Shown: positions 48,419 through 58,688, counted from the stretch's first letter. The stretch is DNA of 64,000 nucleotides from Chloroherpeton thalassium ATCC 35110 (GCF_000020525.1 NC_011026.1:1904001-1968000), one strand, 5' to 3'. Notes: a model not told the origin generated them from the letters alone. Made by a program: numbers and translations.

Positions 48419-50146
48419 ATGGAGCAAAAAGAAGTTTCTCAAGATGCAACAGCTGCAAACTATACGCAAAAAGGGTATGGTGAGCTTATTATCTACGCAT
48501 TAATTTTCATTTCTCTTGTTGCGGCTATCTTCGCTTTCAACATTATGCTCTCAAACAAGAGCCGGGAAGATACGCTGCGGATTTACTGTGCAACCCACCA
48601 ACAGCGTTCATGGCAAAAAGCACTAAAAAGCCTTGAACAAGCACGCATCGCGCTATTTACGATGGCGCCTACCGAAAAGCCATTTCAAGAATTCAGCAAG
48701 TCGATCAATTCATTTGATTTATACCTAACAACGCTGGTTAATGGTGGACAGATCACGATCAATGACAATGAGGTGATCGGTGGAAAACGAGGCGTGAATG
48801 CTGAGAACACCGTGGGCGAGAGCAAAACCGTGACGGTGAAACCGCCAGAAGATCCGGCGATGCTGGAAGTTATTAATGAGCTCAATACTGTTTGGGAGGC
48901 TGGAAAAAACGACATGCTCAAGTTGTCGAGTGAAGTGGCAGAAGGTAAAATAGACACTTTGCTGATAGAAAGAATGCTTGAGTATACTGTGCGAGAAGAT
49001 GACAGCGTGCTGGATGCGTGTCAGGAATTTATCGTGAAGTTAGGTCAGCAATCTGATGCGCGAGGCATAGAGCTGCAATCTTTTCAGGTGGCATCTTTGA
49101 TACTGAGTTTGATTGTCTTTATCGCCATGCTCTTCCGAAGCACGGTGGCGCTGAAAAATAGAGACAAGGTTATTAATGAACGAACAGCGGAAGTGATTCG
49201 GCAGCGCGACACGATTGCAGAAGAGAAAGTGTTGGTTCAAAATCTCCTTGCCGATTTGCAGAACACCCAAGCGCAGTTAGTGCATTCTGAAAAAATGGCG
49301 TCTTTGGGTCAAATGGTCGCTGGACTTGCACATGAGGTTAATACCCCACTTGGTTTTGTAAAAAACAATGTGGAGGTTATTGAACGAAATCATGGGATTT
49401 TTTCTCAGGCGATCGAAGAGAATCAGAAGTTGGTCAAAAAATTAACCGACGGTGATGTTGATGATCTGCAAGAGCAGCTTTTTAAAGTCATGGAAGTATC
49501 GGAGCCGATTAATTCCTTCAATCTCATCGAAAAAACGAGGCATCGGATTGATGAATCGATTATGGGATTAGATCGAATATCTGAGCTGATCATCAACTTG
49601 AAAAACTTCTCGAGGCTGGATGAGGCTGAGGCGAAAACCGCGCAAATCAATGAGTGTATTGATAGCTCTCTGATTATTGCTAAAAACGTGGTCAAACACC
49701 GTGCCGAGGTTGAAAAAGATTATGATCCTAACGCGGTTGCAGAGTGTTTCCCCGCACAGCTCAATCAAGTGTTCTTAAACTTGATTACAAATGCCGCGCA
49801 AGCTATTGAGGTTGACTCGAGTGAGAATGGCGTTTCAGAAAGAAAAGTTGGGAAGATTATTATCACAACGGCAATTGAGAATGATTTTGTTTTGATTAAA
49901 TTTCAAGATAATGGCAAAGGCATTTCTCCTGAAAATCTCAAAAGAGTCTTTGAGCCATTTTTTACCACAAAGCCTGTTGGTGAAGGGACAGGATTAGGGC
50001 TTGCCATTGTAATGAAAATTATTGAACATCATGGTGGCAAGATCACCGTTAAAAGTGGTGTAGGTAAAGGGACGGTGTTTGAAGTGAGAATACCGAAGAA
50101 ATTATCTGAAAAGCATAAGTTCGAAGTGGACTATCAAATTCTTTAA
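48419..50146 (+). CDS. Membrane sensor histidine kinase with PilJ/NarX-like periplasmic domain
   Basis: A 575-residue kinase. Helix 1 (about 22-44, LIIYALIFISLVAAIFAFNI) and helix 2 (about 223-245, LILSLIVFIAMLF) bracket a 180-residue periplasmic domain. That domain has a pattern (HQQRSWQKALKSLEQARIAL, FDLYLTTLVNGGQI, VINELNTVWEAGKNDML) resembling the PilJ/NarX-type helical sensor. A coiled coil leads to the H-box MVAGLAHEVNTPLG with His305, then FLNLITNAAQAI (N-box), FQDNGKGISPENL (G1) and GEGTGLGLAIVMKI (G2). All catalytic parts are intact. It lies 27 bases after the TonB fusion gene and 26 bases before the response regulator, its likely partner. Confidence 0.9.
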   Translation: MEQKEVSQDATAANYTQKGYGELIIYALIFISLVAAIFAFNIMLSNKSREDTLRIYCATHQQRSWQKALKSLEQARIALFTMAPTEKPFQEFSKSINSFDLYLTTLVNGGQITINDNEVIGGKRGVNAENTVGESKTVTVKPPEDPAMLEVINELNTVWEAGKNDMLKLSSEVAEGKIDTLLIERMLEYTVREDDSVLDACQEFIVKLGQQSDARGIELQSFQVASLILSLIVFIAMLFRSTVALKNRDKVINERTAEVIRQRDTIAEEKVLVQNLLADLQNTQAQLVHSEKMASLGQMVAGLAHEVNTPLGFVKNNVEVIERNHGIFSQAIEENQKLVKKLTDGDVDDLQEQLFKVMEVSEPINSFNLIEKTRHRIDESIMGLDRISELIINLKNFSRLDEAEAKTAQINECIDSSLIIAKNVVKHRAEVEKDYDPNAVAECFPAQLNQVFLNLITNAAQAIEVDSSENGVSERKVGKIIITTAIENDFVLIKFQDNGKGISPENLKRVFEPFFTTKPVGEGTGLGLAIVMKIIEHHGGKITVKSGVGKGTVFEVRIPKKLSEKHKFEVDYQIL

Positions 50147-50172
50147 TAACACGCAGTTAGGCGGACGTTTTA

Positions 50173-51189
50173 ATGTATAAGGTCAATATGGAAAAGCCCC
50201 ATGTTTTAATAGTCGATGATGAGCCAATGGTGCTATCATCAGTTGCTGATTTGCTGGAATTTGAATATGTGGTTCATCAGACCCATAATCCATATACGGC
50301 ACTGGAAATTTTGTCCGATTTTAGCCTTCCTATAAAGGTCATTATGAGTGATCAGCGAATGCCTGGAATGTATGGACATGAGCTTCTGCGGGAAGCCAAA
50401 AAGCTGAGGCCAAACGTGATCAGATTGCTTTTGACTGGTTATTCCGACCTCGAATCAATTATGTATTCTGTTAATGTCGGTGAAATTTTTCGTTACATCA
50501 ATAAGCCTTGGCGCTCTGATACTCTCTTAAATGTCTTTAAGCTTGCGGTTAAATTACACGATCAAATGACGCAACTTGAAGATGAGAGAAAGCATACTTA
50601 CCACAAAGATTTAAGCGCAATTCCAACTACCCACACACGAACCTCCCAAATTGAAATTGAAGAAGATAAAGAAATCGTCCTGTTTGTTGGGTACGATGAG
50701 GAGTTGGTTCAGCAATGCAGAACTTGTTTGGGTGGAAAATATGCGGTTATTAGCCTTTCAAGTGTTGATGATGTATTCAAAGAAGTTGCCCAGCATTCCG
50801 TTTCGGTGATTGTCAGCGAAATTAATCTTCAAGGTTATGACGCGGTTGATTTTTTAAGTACGATCAAGAAAGATTACCCGCACATTGTAACCGTCATTCT
50901 CACAAATGATGTGGATGCTTCGTTGGCTATTCGCGCAATTAATGAGCTAAATGTATTTCGATATCTAACTAAGCCCATTAAAGAAGCCACGTTTCGTCAT
51001 GTCATTGAAGATGCAGCCAGCAGAAGCAGGGAATATTCCAGCAAGTCTAAAATGAACTTGTATCATGCGGCAGCTTTTGAGCGTGAAGCAACTATTGATG
51101 GGCGACACAGAAGTTCGGTGGAAGCTGATTTGCGAGAAAAACTAAAAGCCGCTCAAGCCGCTTTAACCAAAAGAATTCGGAATTCATAG
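50173..51189 (+). CDS. Two-receiver response regulator, second receiver with Glu
   Basis: A 338-residue protein with two receiver domains and a helical C-terminal tail. REC1 (about 9-125) is complete: LIVDDEPMV, phospho-acceptor D60 in IMSDQRMPGM, T in LLLTGYSD, K in YINKPWRSD, which is the RpfG/HD-GYP-like type. REC2 (about 164-285) has FVGYDEEL, then VIVSEINLQGYDAVDF with Glu216 where the acceptor Asp should be, while VILTND and YLTKPIKE are kept. Glu at this site often mimics phosphorylation. No DNA-binding or enzymatic output is visible; the tail AADLREKLKAAQAALTKR-like helix may bind a partner. ATG 50188 is an alternative start. Confidence 0.87.
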   Translation: MYKVNMEKPHVLIVDDEPMVLSSVADLLEFEYVVHQTHNPYTALEILSDFSLPIKVIMSDQRMPGMYGHELLREAKKLRPNVIRLLLTGYSDLESIMYSVNVGEIFRYINKPWRSDTLLNVFKLAVKLHDQMTQLEDERKHTYHKDLSAIPTTHTRTSQIEIEEDKEIVLFVGYDEELVQQCRTCLGGKYAVISLSSVDDVFKEVAQHSVSVIVSEINLQGYDAVDFLSTIKKDYPHIVTVILTNDVDASLAIRAINELNVFRYLTKPIKEATFRHVIEDAASRSREYSSKSKMNLYHAAAFEREATIDGRHRSSVEADLREKLKAAQAALTKRIRNS

Positions 51190-51224
51190 CAGCAAGTTCA
51201 CACAGTGATTTTTTACATTACATT

Positions 51225-51261
51225 AAAAAAGCGCCAAGTCTTTATAGAATTGGCGCTTTTT
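51225..51261. terminator. Bidirectional terminator between convergent signalling genes
   Basis: AAAAAAGCGCCAA (51225-51237) pairs with TTGGCGCTTTTT (51250-51261). A and T runs on both strands suit both the response regulator and the convergent CheB-CheR gene. The stem is almost the same as that at 15284-15312. Confidence 0.92.
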
Positions 51262-51290
51262 GTTTTTGCGGCGATTTTCCTCGTCAGCGC

Positions 51291-54200
51291 TTATTTTTTG
51301 ATAGGCAGGGTAAAATAAAAGGTAGAGCCTTCTCCGAGCACAGATTCCACGCGGATGTTGCCGCCATGGCGATTGATAATCCGCTTGCAGGTGGCAAGTC
51401 CAATCCCGCTGCCGGATGTCGGAACGGTATCTATCACTTTGCTGAACAGATCAAAAACATGCTTTAAATTTTCTTGCCCGATGCCAACCCCGTTATCGGA
51501 AATCGAAAATTCATACACAGAACCTGCTTTTTTAGCACTAATTGAGATTTTTGGTTGAGAAGCATCGTTGTATTTGATCGCGTTCTCCAAAAGATTTTGA
51601 AAAACCCGAACCATCTGCTCTTCATCAACATGAAGCGACGGCAAATCTCCAATCTCAATGTCTGCGTGTTTCTCTTCAATGAGGCCTTGCAAGTTTTTCA
51701 ATGCAGAACGCAGCGAATTGCAAATGCTGGCTTTTTTTAGCGTGAGCTCTCCCGAAGAAACCTTTGAATAATCAAGCAGTGCATCGATAAGCCTTGTCAT
51801 GCGTGAAGTGCCGTCAAGCATCAGGTTTGTGTATTGTTGATACTCGCTATTATTTTTCTCGGCGAACTCATTTTGCAGAAGTTCAGCATAGTTTGAAATG
51901 GTGTGAATCGGTTCTTTCAAATCGTTCGCGGCAATAGCTGCAAATCGTTCCAAATCCTCGTTCGATGTTTTTAATCGCTGAAATTCTGTCTCAAGCTCTT
52001 GTTGATGCTCGCGCTGCAAAGTAATATCTTCAAGCACGCCGATGATGGTTTCCAATTCACCCTTGTGATTAAAATACGCAATGCCTCTGTCGTGAAACCA
52101 AATGTAGTGGCCGTCGTCGTGTCGATACCGACATTCGACATCAAAGTTTGCCTTGCCTTTTTTGACCCGCTCAAATTCCTTCTGATAAATTTTCACATCT
52201 TCTGGATGAATCAGACTGTAACGAAATTGCAGCTCAGGCTCAAACTCGTCGATATCGTAGCCTAACATTTCTACGCCTGTCCAAGTTGTAAAATCTTTTT
52301 TATGCTCATATTCATAAGTAATTTTTCCGATGGTCATAACCAGCGTTTGTTGCTTTCGAAGCAAGCGCTGCATGGTCTTTTGGGCTTCTTTGAGTTCAGA
52401 AATATCGAGCATGGCACCCACAACCCTAACGGTTTTCCCGTGTGAATCGCGAATTGGCAAACACCAATCCAACACATAAGCCAGTGAGCCATCGGCTCTA
52501 TAAAAATGATATTCTTCTTTCCAAATGCCCGATTTGTTATGAATATGTTCATCAAGCGATTCAGTGACGCGCTCCCAATCGTTTGGCCCGATCTTATTAG
52601 ACCACCACGCTTTAGAGTTTTCAATTCTGCCGTTGGAATAGCCAAAAGTTTCTTTCATTTTGCCGCTCCAAATAGTGGTATCTTCAATGATATCCCAATC
52701 CCTAACGGCAACAGATGTTGCTTCGATGACGAGTCCTTTCAACCGGTTGCTTTCAACAGCTTCTTTCGCGCGTTCTTCAACTGCTTTCTCCAGATCCTGA
52801 TTAATTTCCTTGAGTTTTTCTTCAGCCTGTTTCAGCTTGTCGATATCAATAAAAGTGATGACCGCGCCTTCGATCGTATTTGCCGAATTGCGATAGGGCA
52901 AAATTCGCTGGAGCATCCATTTTCCTTCATGAGTTTGCACTTCCAGGTCGTGCGGATTGCCTTGCTCGATGACCATGCGGATGTCGCGCAACATGCTGTT
53001 GTGGCCTTGAATATTGTAGGCAATGTGTTCAATCGGACGGCCAATGTCTTGTGGCAACAAATTGAACGGGCCTGCAATGGCAGGGGTGTATTTCCGAATT
53101 CGAAGTTGCGGATCCACGAAAACGGTGCCGATTTCAGTCGAGCGAAGCAGGTTTTCCATGTCGTCGGCCAGTTGTTCAAGCTCGCTGTTTTTGCGCTCAT
53201 ATTCCGCATTGACCGTGTAGAGCTCTTCGTTTACAGAATGCAGCTCTTCGTTGGTGCTTTGCAATTCTTCGTTCGAAGCCAGCAATTCCTCGTTGGTTGC
53301 CTGCAATTCCTCGTTGCTGGTTTCCAATTCCTCAACGGTTGTTTGCAAATGCTCTTTGGTATATTGAAGCTCTTGTTCCAAATAAGCGATTCGCTCTTTG
53401 GAAACTTCGCTGGCATCAAAGGATTCGCCGCCTTCAATAATCTCTTGCGGTTCATGCGCTTTAGCAATTGCGCCAGAGGGCGACAGCAAAATCAGGTAAT
53501 AATTTTGAACACTGCCCCGAACTTGAAGCGGTTCAATTTCCAAATCGATACGCTCCTTTAGGCGCGCGGATTGAACCATGATGGATTTATACTTCACGCT
53601 CACATTGTCCTTGATGCAGCGTTGCAAGGCGGACGTAAGAGCAATGCGCAAATCGCCGTCAACTAAATTGAGCACATCAGAGCTGAGCCGGCCAGAAATG
53701 GTTTTGAAAAAACGACCTGCATCGCCGAAAGCATGAAGCAACTGGCGATTTTCGCTGATGAGCAGCCCGGGCGGCATAAAGCGCTCGAGCAAATGATCAT
53801 AGGCACGGAGCAATTTCATATCGCCAGGCACGTTTTGCAACGGTGGTGCCGGATGAAAATTTGAAACGAGATTGCTCGGTGCGCCCAGCGTCAGTCGCAT
53901 GTCGGTTGGCAAGCGAACGTCGCGTTTTTTTCTAAAAATTTTCCACGAACGCTCAATCGTGTCGAACTCATCTTCAAACGCGCCAAGATTTTCGCTTGAG
54001 CCGAGAAAAAGATAGGCTTTATGTTTCAACGCGAAATGGAACATGGCAAGCGCTTTGCGCTGCGCCACAATTTGGAAGTAAATCAGCAGGTTTCGGCAAG
54101 AAACCAAATCGATTTTAATAAACGGCGGATCAGTCAGGACATTTTGCTCCGAAAACACAATCAATTGGCGAATGTGAGTGTTGGCTCGGTAGCGTCCGTT

Positions 54201-55391
54201 TTCCCGATGGAAGTATTTTTCTTTTAAATCTTCAGATAAATTTTCCAGTTCGGCTTCGTCATAAATGCCATCGCTGGCAATGTCTAAAGACGCGCGGTGA
54301 ACATCGGTTGCAAAAATTTTCAATTTGATGCGGTTGTTCAGGCTTTCGGCGACTTCGCTAAAAAGGATCGCGAGTGAATAAGCCTCTTCGCCAGTTGCGC
54401 AGCCGCAAACCCACGCACGAATTTCTTCTTCTTTTTCCTCGCTGGCGCGGCGAATGATTTCAGGAATAACCCGTTCGCCTAAGGCTTCAAAGGCTTTCGG
54501 GTCGCGAAAATATTTGGTAACGCCGATGAGCAGATCTTTATAAAGGGCGTTGAGTTCTTCCGGGTCTTGAACCAAGCGTTGGTAATAAGGTTCAATCGTA
54601 TCGAAGCGAAGAATATTCATGCGGCGTTCAATGCGCCGATCAACCGTGGTGGGTTTGTAGAAGCCGAAATCGATCTTGTATTTGTCTTTTAATAGGCGAA
54701 AAACTTCGGAGAATTTTCCCGTAGGGCCGGTTTCATACTTCATCATCCGGCTCACATCTGCGCCTTTGAGCGAGTGATCGGCGTGGTCGCGCAAAACATC
54801 GGGCATGAGTTCTGGCTCGGTAATGACATCCACCAAGCCGGTTTCAATCGCGCTGCGTGGCATGCCATCAAAAGCAGAAGATTCTGGACTTTGGACAATA
54901 ATCAGGCCACCAGCTTGGTGAAAATCGATTAAGCTGCGAGAGCCATCCGAGCCGGTGCCGGAAAGAATAATGGCAACGGATTTATCGCCCGCGTCTTGAG
55001 CCAACGAACGAAAAAAGGTGTCAATCGGCAAACTGAACTGCGCTTGGTCTTTATCGCTTAGGCGCAGCCTGCCTTGTTGGATAATCATGTCTTTTTTGGG
55101 CGGAATGAGGTAAATGTTCCCCGCTTCCACCATCATGCCGTCGATGACGCGGTGAATTGGCATATCGGTGTGGCGAGCCAGAAGCTCGTCCATCAAACTT
55201 TTGAAATCAGGCGAAAGATGCTGGATGATGACGAAAGCCATCGAGCTGGTTTTCGGCATGTGGTCAAAAAAACGCTCTAACGGGTCAAGCCCGCCTGCTG
55301 AAGCGCCAATGCCAATAATGTGGGTAAGGTTTGCATCGAAGGATGATTCTTGCAGATCATTCTCTTCTGGATTTTGCGGAAATACTGTCAT
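51291..55391 (-). CDS. CheB-CheR-PAS-histidine kinase fusion with Asn for the H-box His
   Basis: A 1366-residue cytoplasmic multidomain protein. The CheB methylesterase domain (about 20-205) has Ser in [14 protein letters not shown], His in [13 protein letters not shown] and Asp in [10 protein letters not shown] CheR methyltransferase (about 225-490) has [16 protein letters not shown] and [10 protein letters not shown]. Then a long heptad coiled coil (about 660-750, repeats of TNEEL/SNEEL), a PAS10-like and two further PAS domains, a degenerate H-box, and an HATPase ([35 protein letters not shown]). The H-box reads [16 protein letters not shown]: Asn1156 (codon at 51924-51926) replaces the phospho-accepting His of the ASHDLKEPL motif. 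The ATP site is intact. Such proteins modify chemoreceptor-like targets; this one probably cannot autophosphorylate at the usual site. Confidence 0.9.
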   Translation of the reverse strand: MTVFPQNPEENDLQESSFDANLTHIIGIGASAGGLDPLERFFDHMPKTSSMAFVIIQHLSPDFKSLMDELLARHTDMPIHRVIDGMMVEAGNIYLIPPKKDMIIQQGRLRLSDKDQAQFSLPIDTFFRSLAQDAGDKSVAIILSGTGSDGSRSLIDFHQAGGLIIVQSPESSAFDGMPRSAIETGLVDVITEPELMPDVLRDHADHSLKGADVSRMMKYETGPTGKFSEVFRLLKDKYKIDFGFYKPTTVDRRIERRMNILRFDTIEPYYQRLVQDPEELNALYKDLLIGVTKYFRDPKAFEALGERVIPEIIRRASEEKEEEIRAWVCGCATGEEAYSLAILFSEVAESLNNRIKLKIFATDVHRASLDIASDGIYDEAELENLSEDLKEKYFHRENGRYRANTHIRQLIVFSEQNVLTDPPFIKIDLVSCRNLLIYFQIVAQRKALAMFHFALKHKAYLFLGSSENLGAFEDEFDTIERSWKIFRKKRDVRLPTDMRLTLGAPSNLVSNFHPAPPLQNVPGDMKLLRAYDHLLERFMPPGLLISENRQLLHAFGDAGRFFKTISGRLSSDVLNLVDGDLRIALTSALQRCIKDNVSVKYKSIMVQSARLKERIDLEIEPLQVRGSVQNYYLILLSPSGAIAKAHEPQEIIEGGESFDASEVSKERIAYLEQELQYTKEHLQTTVEELETSNEELQATNEELLASNEELQSTNEELHSVNEELYTVNAEYERKNSELEQLADDMENLLRSTEIGTVFVDPQLRIRKYTPAIAGPFNLLPQDIGRPIEHIAYNIQGHNSMLRDIRMVIEQGNPHDLEVQTHEGKWMLQRILPYRNSANTIEGAVITFIDIDKLKQAEEKLKEINQDLEKAVEERAKEAVESNRLKGLVIEATSVAVRDWDIIEDTTIWSGKMKETFGYSNGRIENSKAWWSNKIGPNDWERVTESLDEHIHNKSGIWKEEYHFYRADGSLAYVLDWCLPIRDSHGKTVRVVGAMLDISELKEAQKTMQRLLRKQQTLVMTIGKITYEYEHKKDFTTWTGVEMLGYDIDEFEPELQFRYSLIHPEDVKIYQKEFERVKKGKANFDVECRYRHDDGHYIWFHDRGIAYFNHKGELETIIGVLEDITLQREHQQELETEFQRLKTSNEDLERFAAIAANDLKEPIHTISNYAELLQNEFAEKNNSEYQQYTNLMLDGTSRMTRLIDALLDYSKVSSGELTLKKASICNSLRSALKNLQGLIEEKHADIEIGDLPSLHVDEEQMVRVFQNLLENAIKYNDASQPKISISAKKAGSVYEFSISDNGVGIGQENLKHVFDLFSKVIDTVPTSGSGIGLATCKRIINRHGGNIRVESVLGEGSTFYFTLPIKK

Positions 55392-55879
55392 AATACGTTT
55401 GTACCGGCTTTGTTACTGACATCACAGTCTTAGGCAATTAGGGACTGTAAATGCTGCCATTTTATTTTTCTCCGTTAAAAAAAAATCGGGTACCATGTGT
55501 TTTTAGGCGAACTCTTTTTCTCAGAAGTGCAGTCGTAAAAATGACCATACTTAAATATAATCAACGGCGTCGAATGTTTTGCAGTAAGGGAAAGCTTTAG
55601 CTTTGGCTCGTGCCCCTTCAAAAACCCTCAATTAAAATGAAACGGGTTGATTTCGCAACTTTTTTTGTAGTAAAACATCTTGGTTGGATTTTAGCCAGAG
55701 CGTATTTGATACAAATATGATGAGAATTTGTTAAAAAATATGACAATAATGTAAAAAATCCTTAATAAGTTTGTTAAAATAATGTTTAAGCCTTATAATA
55801 ATAGCGCAAACTTGATGGCTAATTGCTAACAAGTCAAGCAGTATCATAATTTTTGTTCCGCAATCTGGCCGTAGTAAAG
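55392..55879. other. AT-rich intergenic region upstream of nifV
   Basis: About 490 bases between divergent genes. It holds a short inverted repeat ACAGTC (55424-55429)/GACTGT (55443-55448) and two copies of TTTGTTAAAA (55728-55737 and 55771-55780), 43 bases apart. I looked for a sigma-54 -24/-12 site (TGGC-N9-TTGC) and a NifA site (TGT-N10-ACA) and found none that is convincing. No gene is seen. Confidence 0.4.
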
Positions 55880-57040
55880 ATGAAAGAAGTTCTTGAAAAG
55901 TCTGTCTATATTGTTGATACCACGCTAAGGGATGGCGAGCAAGCCCCTGATGTTGTGTTTGAGCCTTCGGAAAAAATCAATATTGCCAGAAAGCTTTCTG
56001 AAATTGGTGTCGATGAGCTCGAGATTGGAATTCCCTCAATGGGCGACGAGGAGGTTTCGGCAATCAAAACCATCGTCGGATTGAAATTACCTGTTCGGTT
56101 GACCAGTTGGTGCAGGGCAAAACAGGAAGATATCGATGCTGCTGCTATTGCTGGAACTGAGGGCGTGCACATCAGTTTCCCCGTTTCGGAAATTCATCTG
56201 GCCACATTAAATAAGAATAGCCAATGGGTGCTGGATGAAATGATGACACTGGTTCCGAGGGCGAAAAAGCGCTTTGGATTTGTCAGCATCGGCGCTCAAG
56301 ATGCCACGCGTGTGGAAGTCGAATTTTTGAAGCACTTTGCCCAAGCTGCGGAAGCTGCCGGCGCAGATCGGCTACGCATTGCTGACACAGTTGGTATTTC
56401 TACCCCCATGGCGGTTTTTCGGATAATTTCAGAAATCCAAGCCGCTTCTGCCATCAACTTAGAATTTCATGCTCATAACGATTTGGGAATGGCAACAGCA
56501 AACGCGTTCATGGCTGTTGAAGCCGGTTGTCATGCCGTAAGTGTCACGGCGCTGGGGCTTGGCGAGCGCGCTGGAAATGCCGCGCTGGAAGAGCTGGCAA
56601 TGGCACTGAAGCTTTCAGGAAAATATAAAACAAAGATTACCCCAACCGGTTTGCAATCGCTCTGCCAAATGGTGGCCGATGCCTCGGGGCGCAAGATTCA
56701 CGCGCAGAAACCTGTGGTGGGGAAAGCCGCATTTCAGCACGAATCTGGCATTCATTGCGCGGCACTTTTGAAAAATCCGAATACCTATCAACCCTTTTTG
56801 CCGGAGGAAATCGGCAAAACTTCAGCTGAGCTTGTTATTGGAAAGCATTCAGGCACGGCGGCCATTAGCCATGTCTTAAAACAACGCGGCATTTCAATTG
56901 AGCAAAGTGAAGCACGTATTCTTTTACCCTTGGTTCGCCGGTATGCTGGTGATAAAAAAAGAGCCATTACTTCCGACGAACTCGAAAGTGTCTATCGTAG
57001 CTGTTATAACCTAAATGGAAACCGTGAATCAGAACATTAA
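55880..57040 (+). CDS. nifV: Homocitrate synthase
   Basis: Condenses 2-oxoglutarate with acetyl-CoA to homocitrate, the organic ligand of the nitrogenase iron-molybdenum cofactor. 386 residues from ATG 55880 (MKEVLEKSVYIVDTTLRDG); the frame opens at 55853. DRE-TIM signatures are VDTTLRDGEQAPDVVF, FHAHNDLGMATANAFMA and GLGERAGNAALEEL. Length and DTTLRDGEQAPDV, together with absence of a LeuA regulatory domain, distinguish it from leuA and cimA in the same window. The adjacent nifA gene supports the nitrogenase role. Lys20-type lysine-pathway homocitrate synthase is the alternative. Confidence 0.9.
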   Translation: MKEVLEKSVYIVDTTLRDGEQAPDVVFEPSEKINIARKLSEIGVDELEIGIPSMGDEEVSAIKTIVGLKLPVRLTSWCRAKQEDIDAAAIAGTEGVHISFPVSEIHLATLNKNSQWVLDEMMTLVPRAKKRFGFVSIGAQDATRVEVEFLKHFAQAAEAAGADRLRIADTVGISTPMAVFRIISEIQAASAINLEFHAHNDLGMATANAFMAVEAGCHAVSVTALGLGERAGNAALEELAMALKLSGKYKTKITPTGLQSLCQMVADASGRKIHAQKPVVGKAAFQHESGIHCAALLKNPNTYQPFLPEEIGKTSAELVIGKHSGTAAISHVLKQRGISIEQSEARILLPLVRRYAGDKKRAITSDELESVYRSCYNLNGNRESEH

Positions 57041-58688
57041 AACCAATGAAGAGCAGCCCAACGAATTAACGTTACTTGCGGAGATCAGCAGGGCACTGAT
57101 TAATGAGGAGGACATTAATAAGATTTTGCGACTGGTGTTGCTCATTATGTCGGAGCACATGGGCATGTTGCGCGGCGTAATCACGATTTTTAATCGTGAC
57201 TCTGGTGAAATTGTCATCAAGGAGTCTTTTGGCCTCTCTCCCGAAGAGCAAGCGCGTGGTCGGTATAAATTGGGCGAAGGCATTATAGGGCAGGTGGTCG
57301 AAACGGGAAAGCCTGTTGTGGTGCCAAGCATTGCCAAAGAGCCGCTCTTTTTGGACAAAACACGCTCGCGCGAAAAAGATGAGAAAAACGATTTGTGCTT
57401 TGTCTGTGTCCCCATCCGGGCCGGGCAAGAAGTGATCGGCACGCTCAGCGCCGATCGAAAAGTTTCATCCAAAAATCCTCGAGTTGCCTTAACTCAAACG
57501 CAAGGTGGCAAGCAAACTCGCGGTTGCGGTGAAAATGGCATGTTCAACTCAGATGTGAATTTGCTTTCCATCATTGCGGCCATGATTTCTCAGGCGGTTC
57601 GCCTAAGGCAAGTTGCCCACGAAGAGAATTTATATCATTGGAAAAGCAATTTGCAGATCAGTGCACCCGAAGGAAAATCGCACAACAGCGATGTGTTTGA
57701 TAATCCAAACAGCATCGAGGTTGGAGAGCAGCCTGCGAACATCATTGGTAATGCCAAATCGATGCGTGTCGTCTTTAAAATGATCGACAAAATTGCGCCG
57801 ACCAATGCCACCGTATTGATTCTTGGCGAAAGCGGTGTTGGAAAAGAACTCGTTGCCAACGCAATTCATTATAAAAGTCAGCGTGCGGCAAGTCCGTTTA
57901 TCAAATTCAACTGTGCGGCGCTTCCAGAAAGTATCGTCGAAAGTGAGCTTTTTGGGCACGAGCGCGGTGCATTTACAGGCGCTTCCGCAACAAGAAAAGG
58001 CCGCTTTGAGTTGGCCAATACAGGTACGATTTTTCTCGATGAAGTGGGCGAATTGAGCCTTTCCATTCAGGCAAAACTGCTTCGAATTTTGCAGGAGAAG
58101 GAGTTTGAGCGCGTCGGCGGAAACAAAACCATCAAGGCCGATGTGCGAATTATTGCCGCCACAAATCGCAATTTGGAGGAGGAAATTCAAGAGGGCAAAT
58201 TCCGTGAGGATTTGTTTTACCGCTTAAACATTTTTCCCGTCACCGTTCCGCCGCTTCGTGAGCGCAAATCCGACATTTTGCTGCTGGCGGATTATTTTGT
58301 TGAGAAATACAATCAAATGAATGGAAAAGGTGTGCGGCGGATTTCTACCACAGCGATTGACATGCTGATGCGCTACCATTGGCCGGGCAACGTCCGAGAG
58401 TTGGAAAACTGCGTTGAGCGAGCGGTTATTTTGAGTGACGATGGCGTGATTCATGGTTATCACTTGCCGCCAACTTTGCAAACCGCTGAATCAAGCGGCA
58501 CGCCTTGCGCCGGGCCATTGCAGCAACGATTGGATGCGCTTGAATATGAGCTCATTGTGGAAGCTTTGAAAAATACCAAAGGAAATATGTCTAAGGCAGC
58601 CATGGAACTTGGCTTGACGGATAGAGTCATGGGGCTTCGTGTGAAAAAATTCGACATCGATTTTCGCAGCTTTCGTTCTCAGCGCTAG
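57015..58688 (+). CDS. nifA: Sigma-54-dependent nitrogen fixation activator NifA
   Basis: A 557-residue enhancer-binding activator. A GAF domain (about 20-195) senses nitrogen or redox status; it contains a Cys-bearing insert (DLCFVCVPIRAG, QTRGCGENGMFN). The AAA+ domain (about 240-465) shows Walker A ILGESGVGKELVANAI, the sigma-54-contact GAFTGA motif, and Walker B TIFLDEVGEL. The C-terminal HTH is MSKAAMELGLTDRVMGLRVKKF. The linker before the HTH has a single Cys (GTPCAGP), so the four-Cys metal motif of oxygen-sensitive NifA is not there. The start overlaps nifV by 26 bases, indicating co-expression. No nitrogenase structural genes are in the window. Confidence 0.9.
   Translation: METVNQNIKTNEEQPNELTLLAEISRALINEEDINKILRLVLLIMSEHMGMLRGVITIFNRDSGEIVIKESFGLSPEEQARGRYKLGEGIIGQVVETGKPVVVPSIAKEPLFLDKTRSREKDEKNDLCFVCVPIRAGQEVIGTLSADRKVSSKNPRVALTQTQGGKQTRGCGENGMFNSDVNLLSIIAAMISQAVRLRQVAHEENLYHWKSNLQISAPEGKSHNSDVFDNPNSIEVGEQPANIIGNAKSMRVVFKMIDKIAPTNATVLILGESGVGKELVANAIHYKSQRAASPFIKFNCAALPESIVESELFGHERGAFTGASATRKGRFELANTGTIFLDEVGELSLSIQAKLLRILQEKEFERVGGNKTIKADVRIIAATNRNLEEEIQEGKFREDLFYRLNIFPVTVPPLRERKSDILLLADYFVEKYNQMNGKGVRRISTTAIDMLMRYHWPGNVRELENCVERAVILSDDGVIHGYHLPPTLQTAESSGTPCAGPLQQRLDALEYELIVEALKNTKGNMSKAAMELGLTDRVMGLRVKKFDIDFRSFRSQR

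Noticed and set aside
52506-53561. 351-codon plus-strand frame opposite the CheB-CheR fusion
   Set aside because: It is the antisense of the coiled-coil and PAS region, with Phe-rich low-complexity sequence.
55560-55640. Possible sigma-54 -24/-12 promoter (TTGGCTCGTGCCCC) before nifV
   Set aside because: The spacing and the -12 element do not fit TGGC-N9-TTGC.
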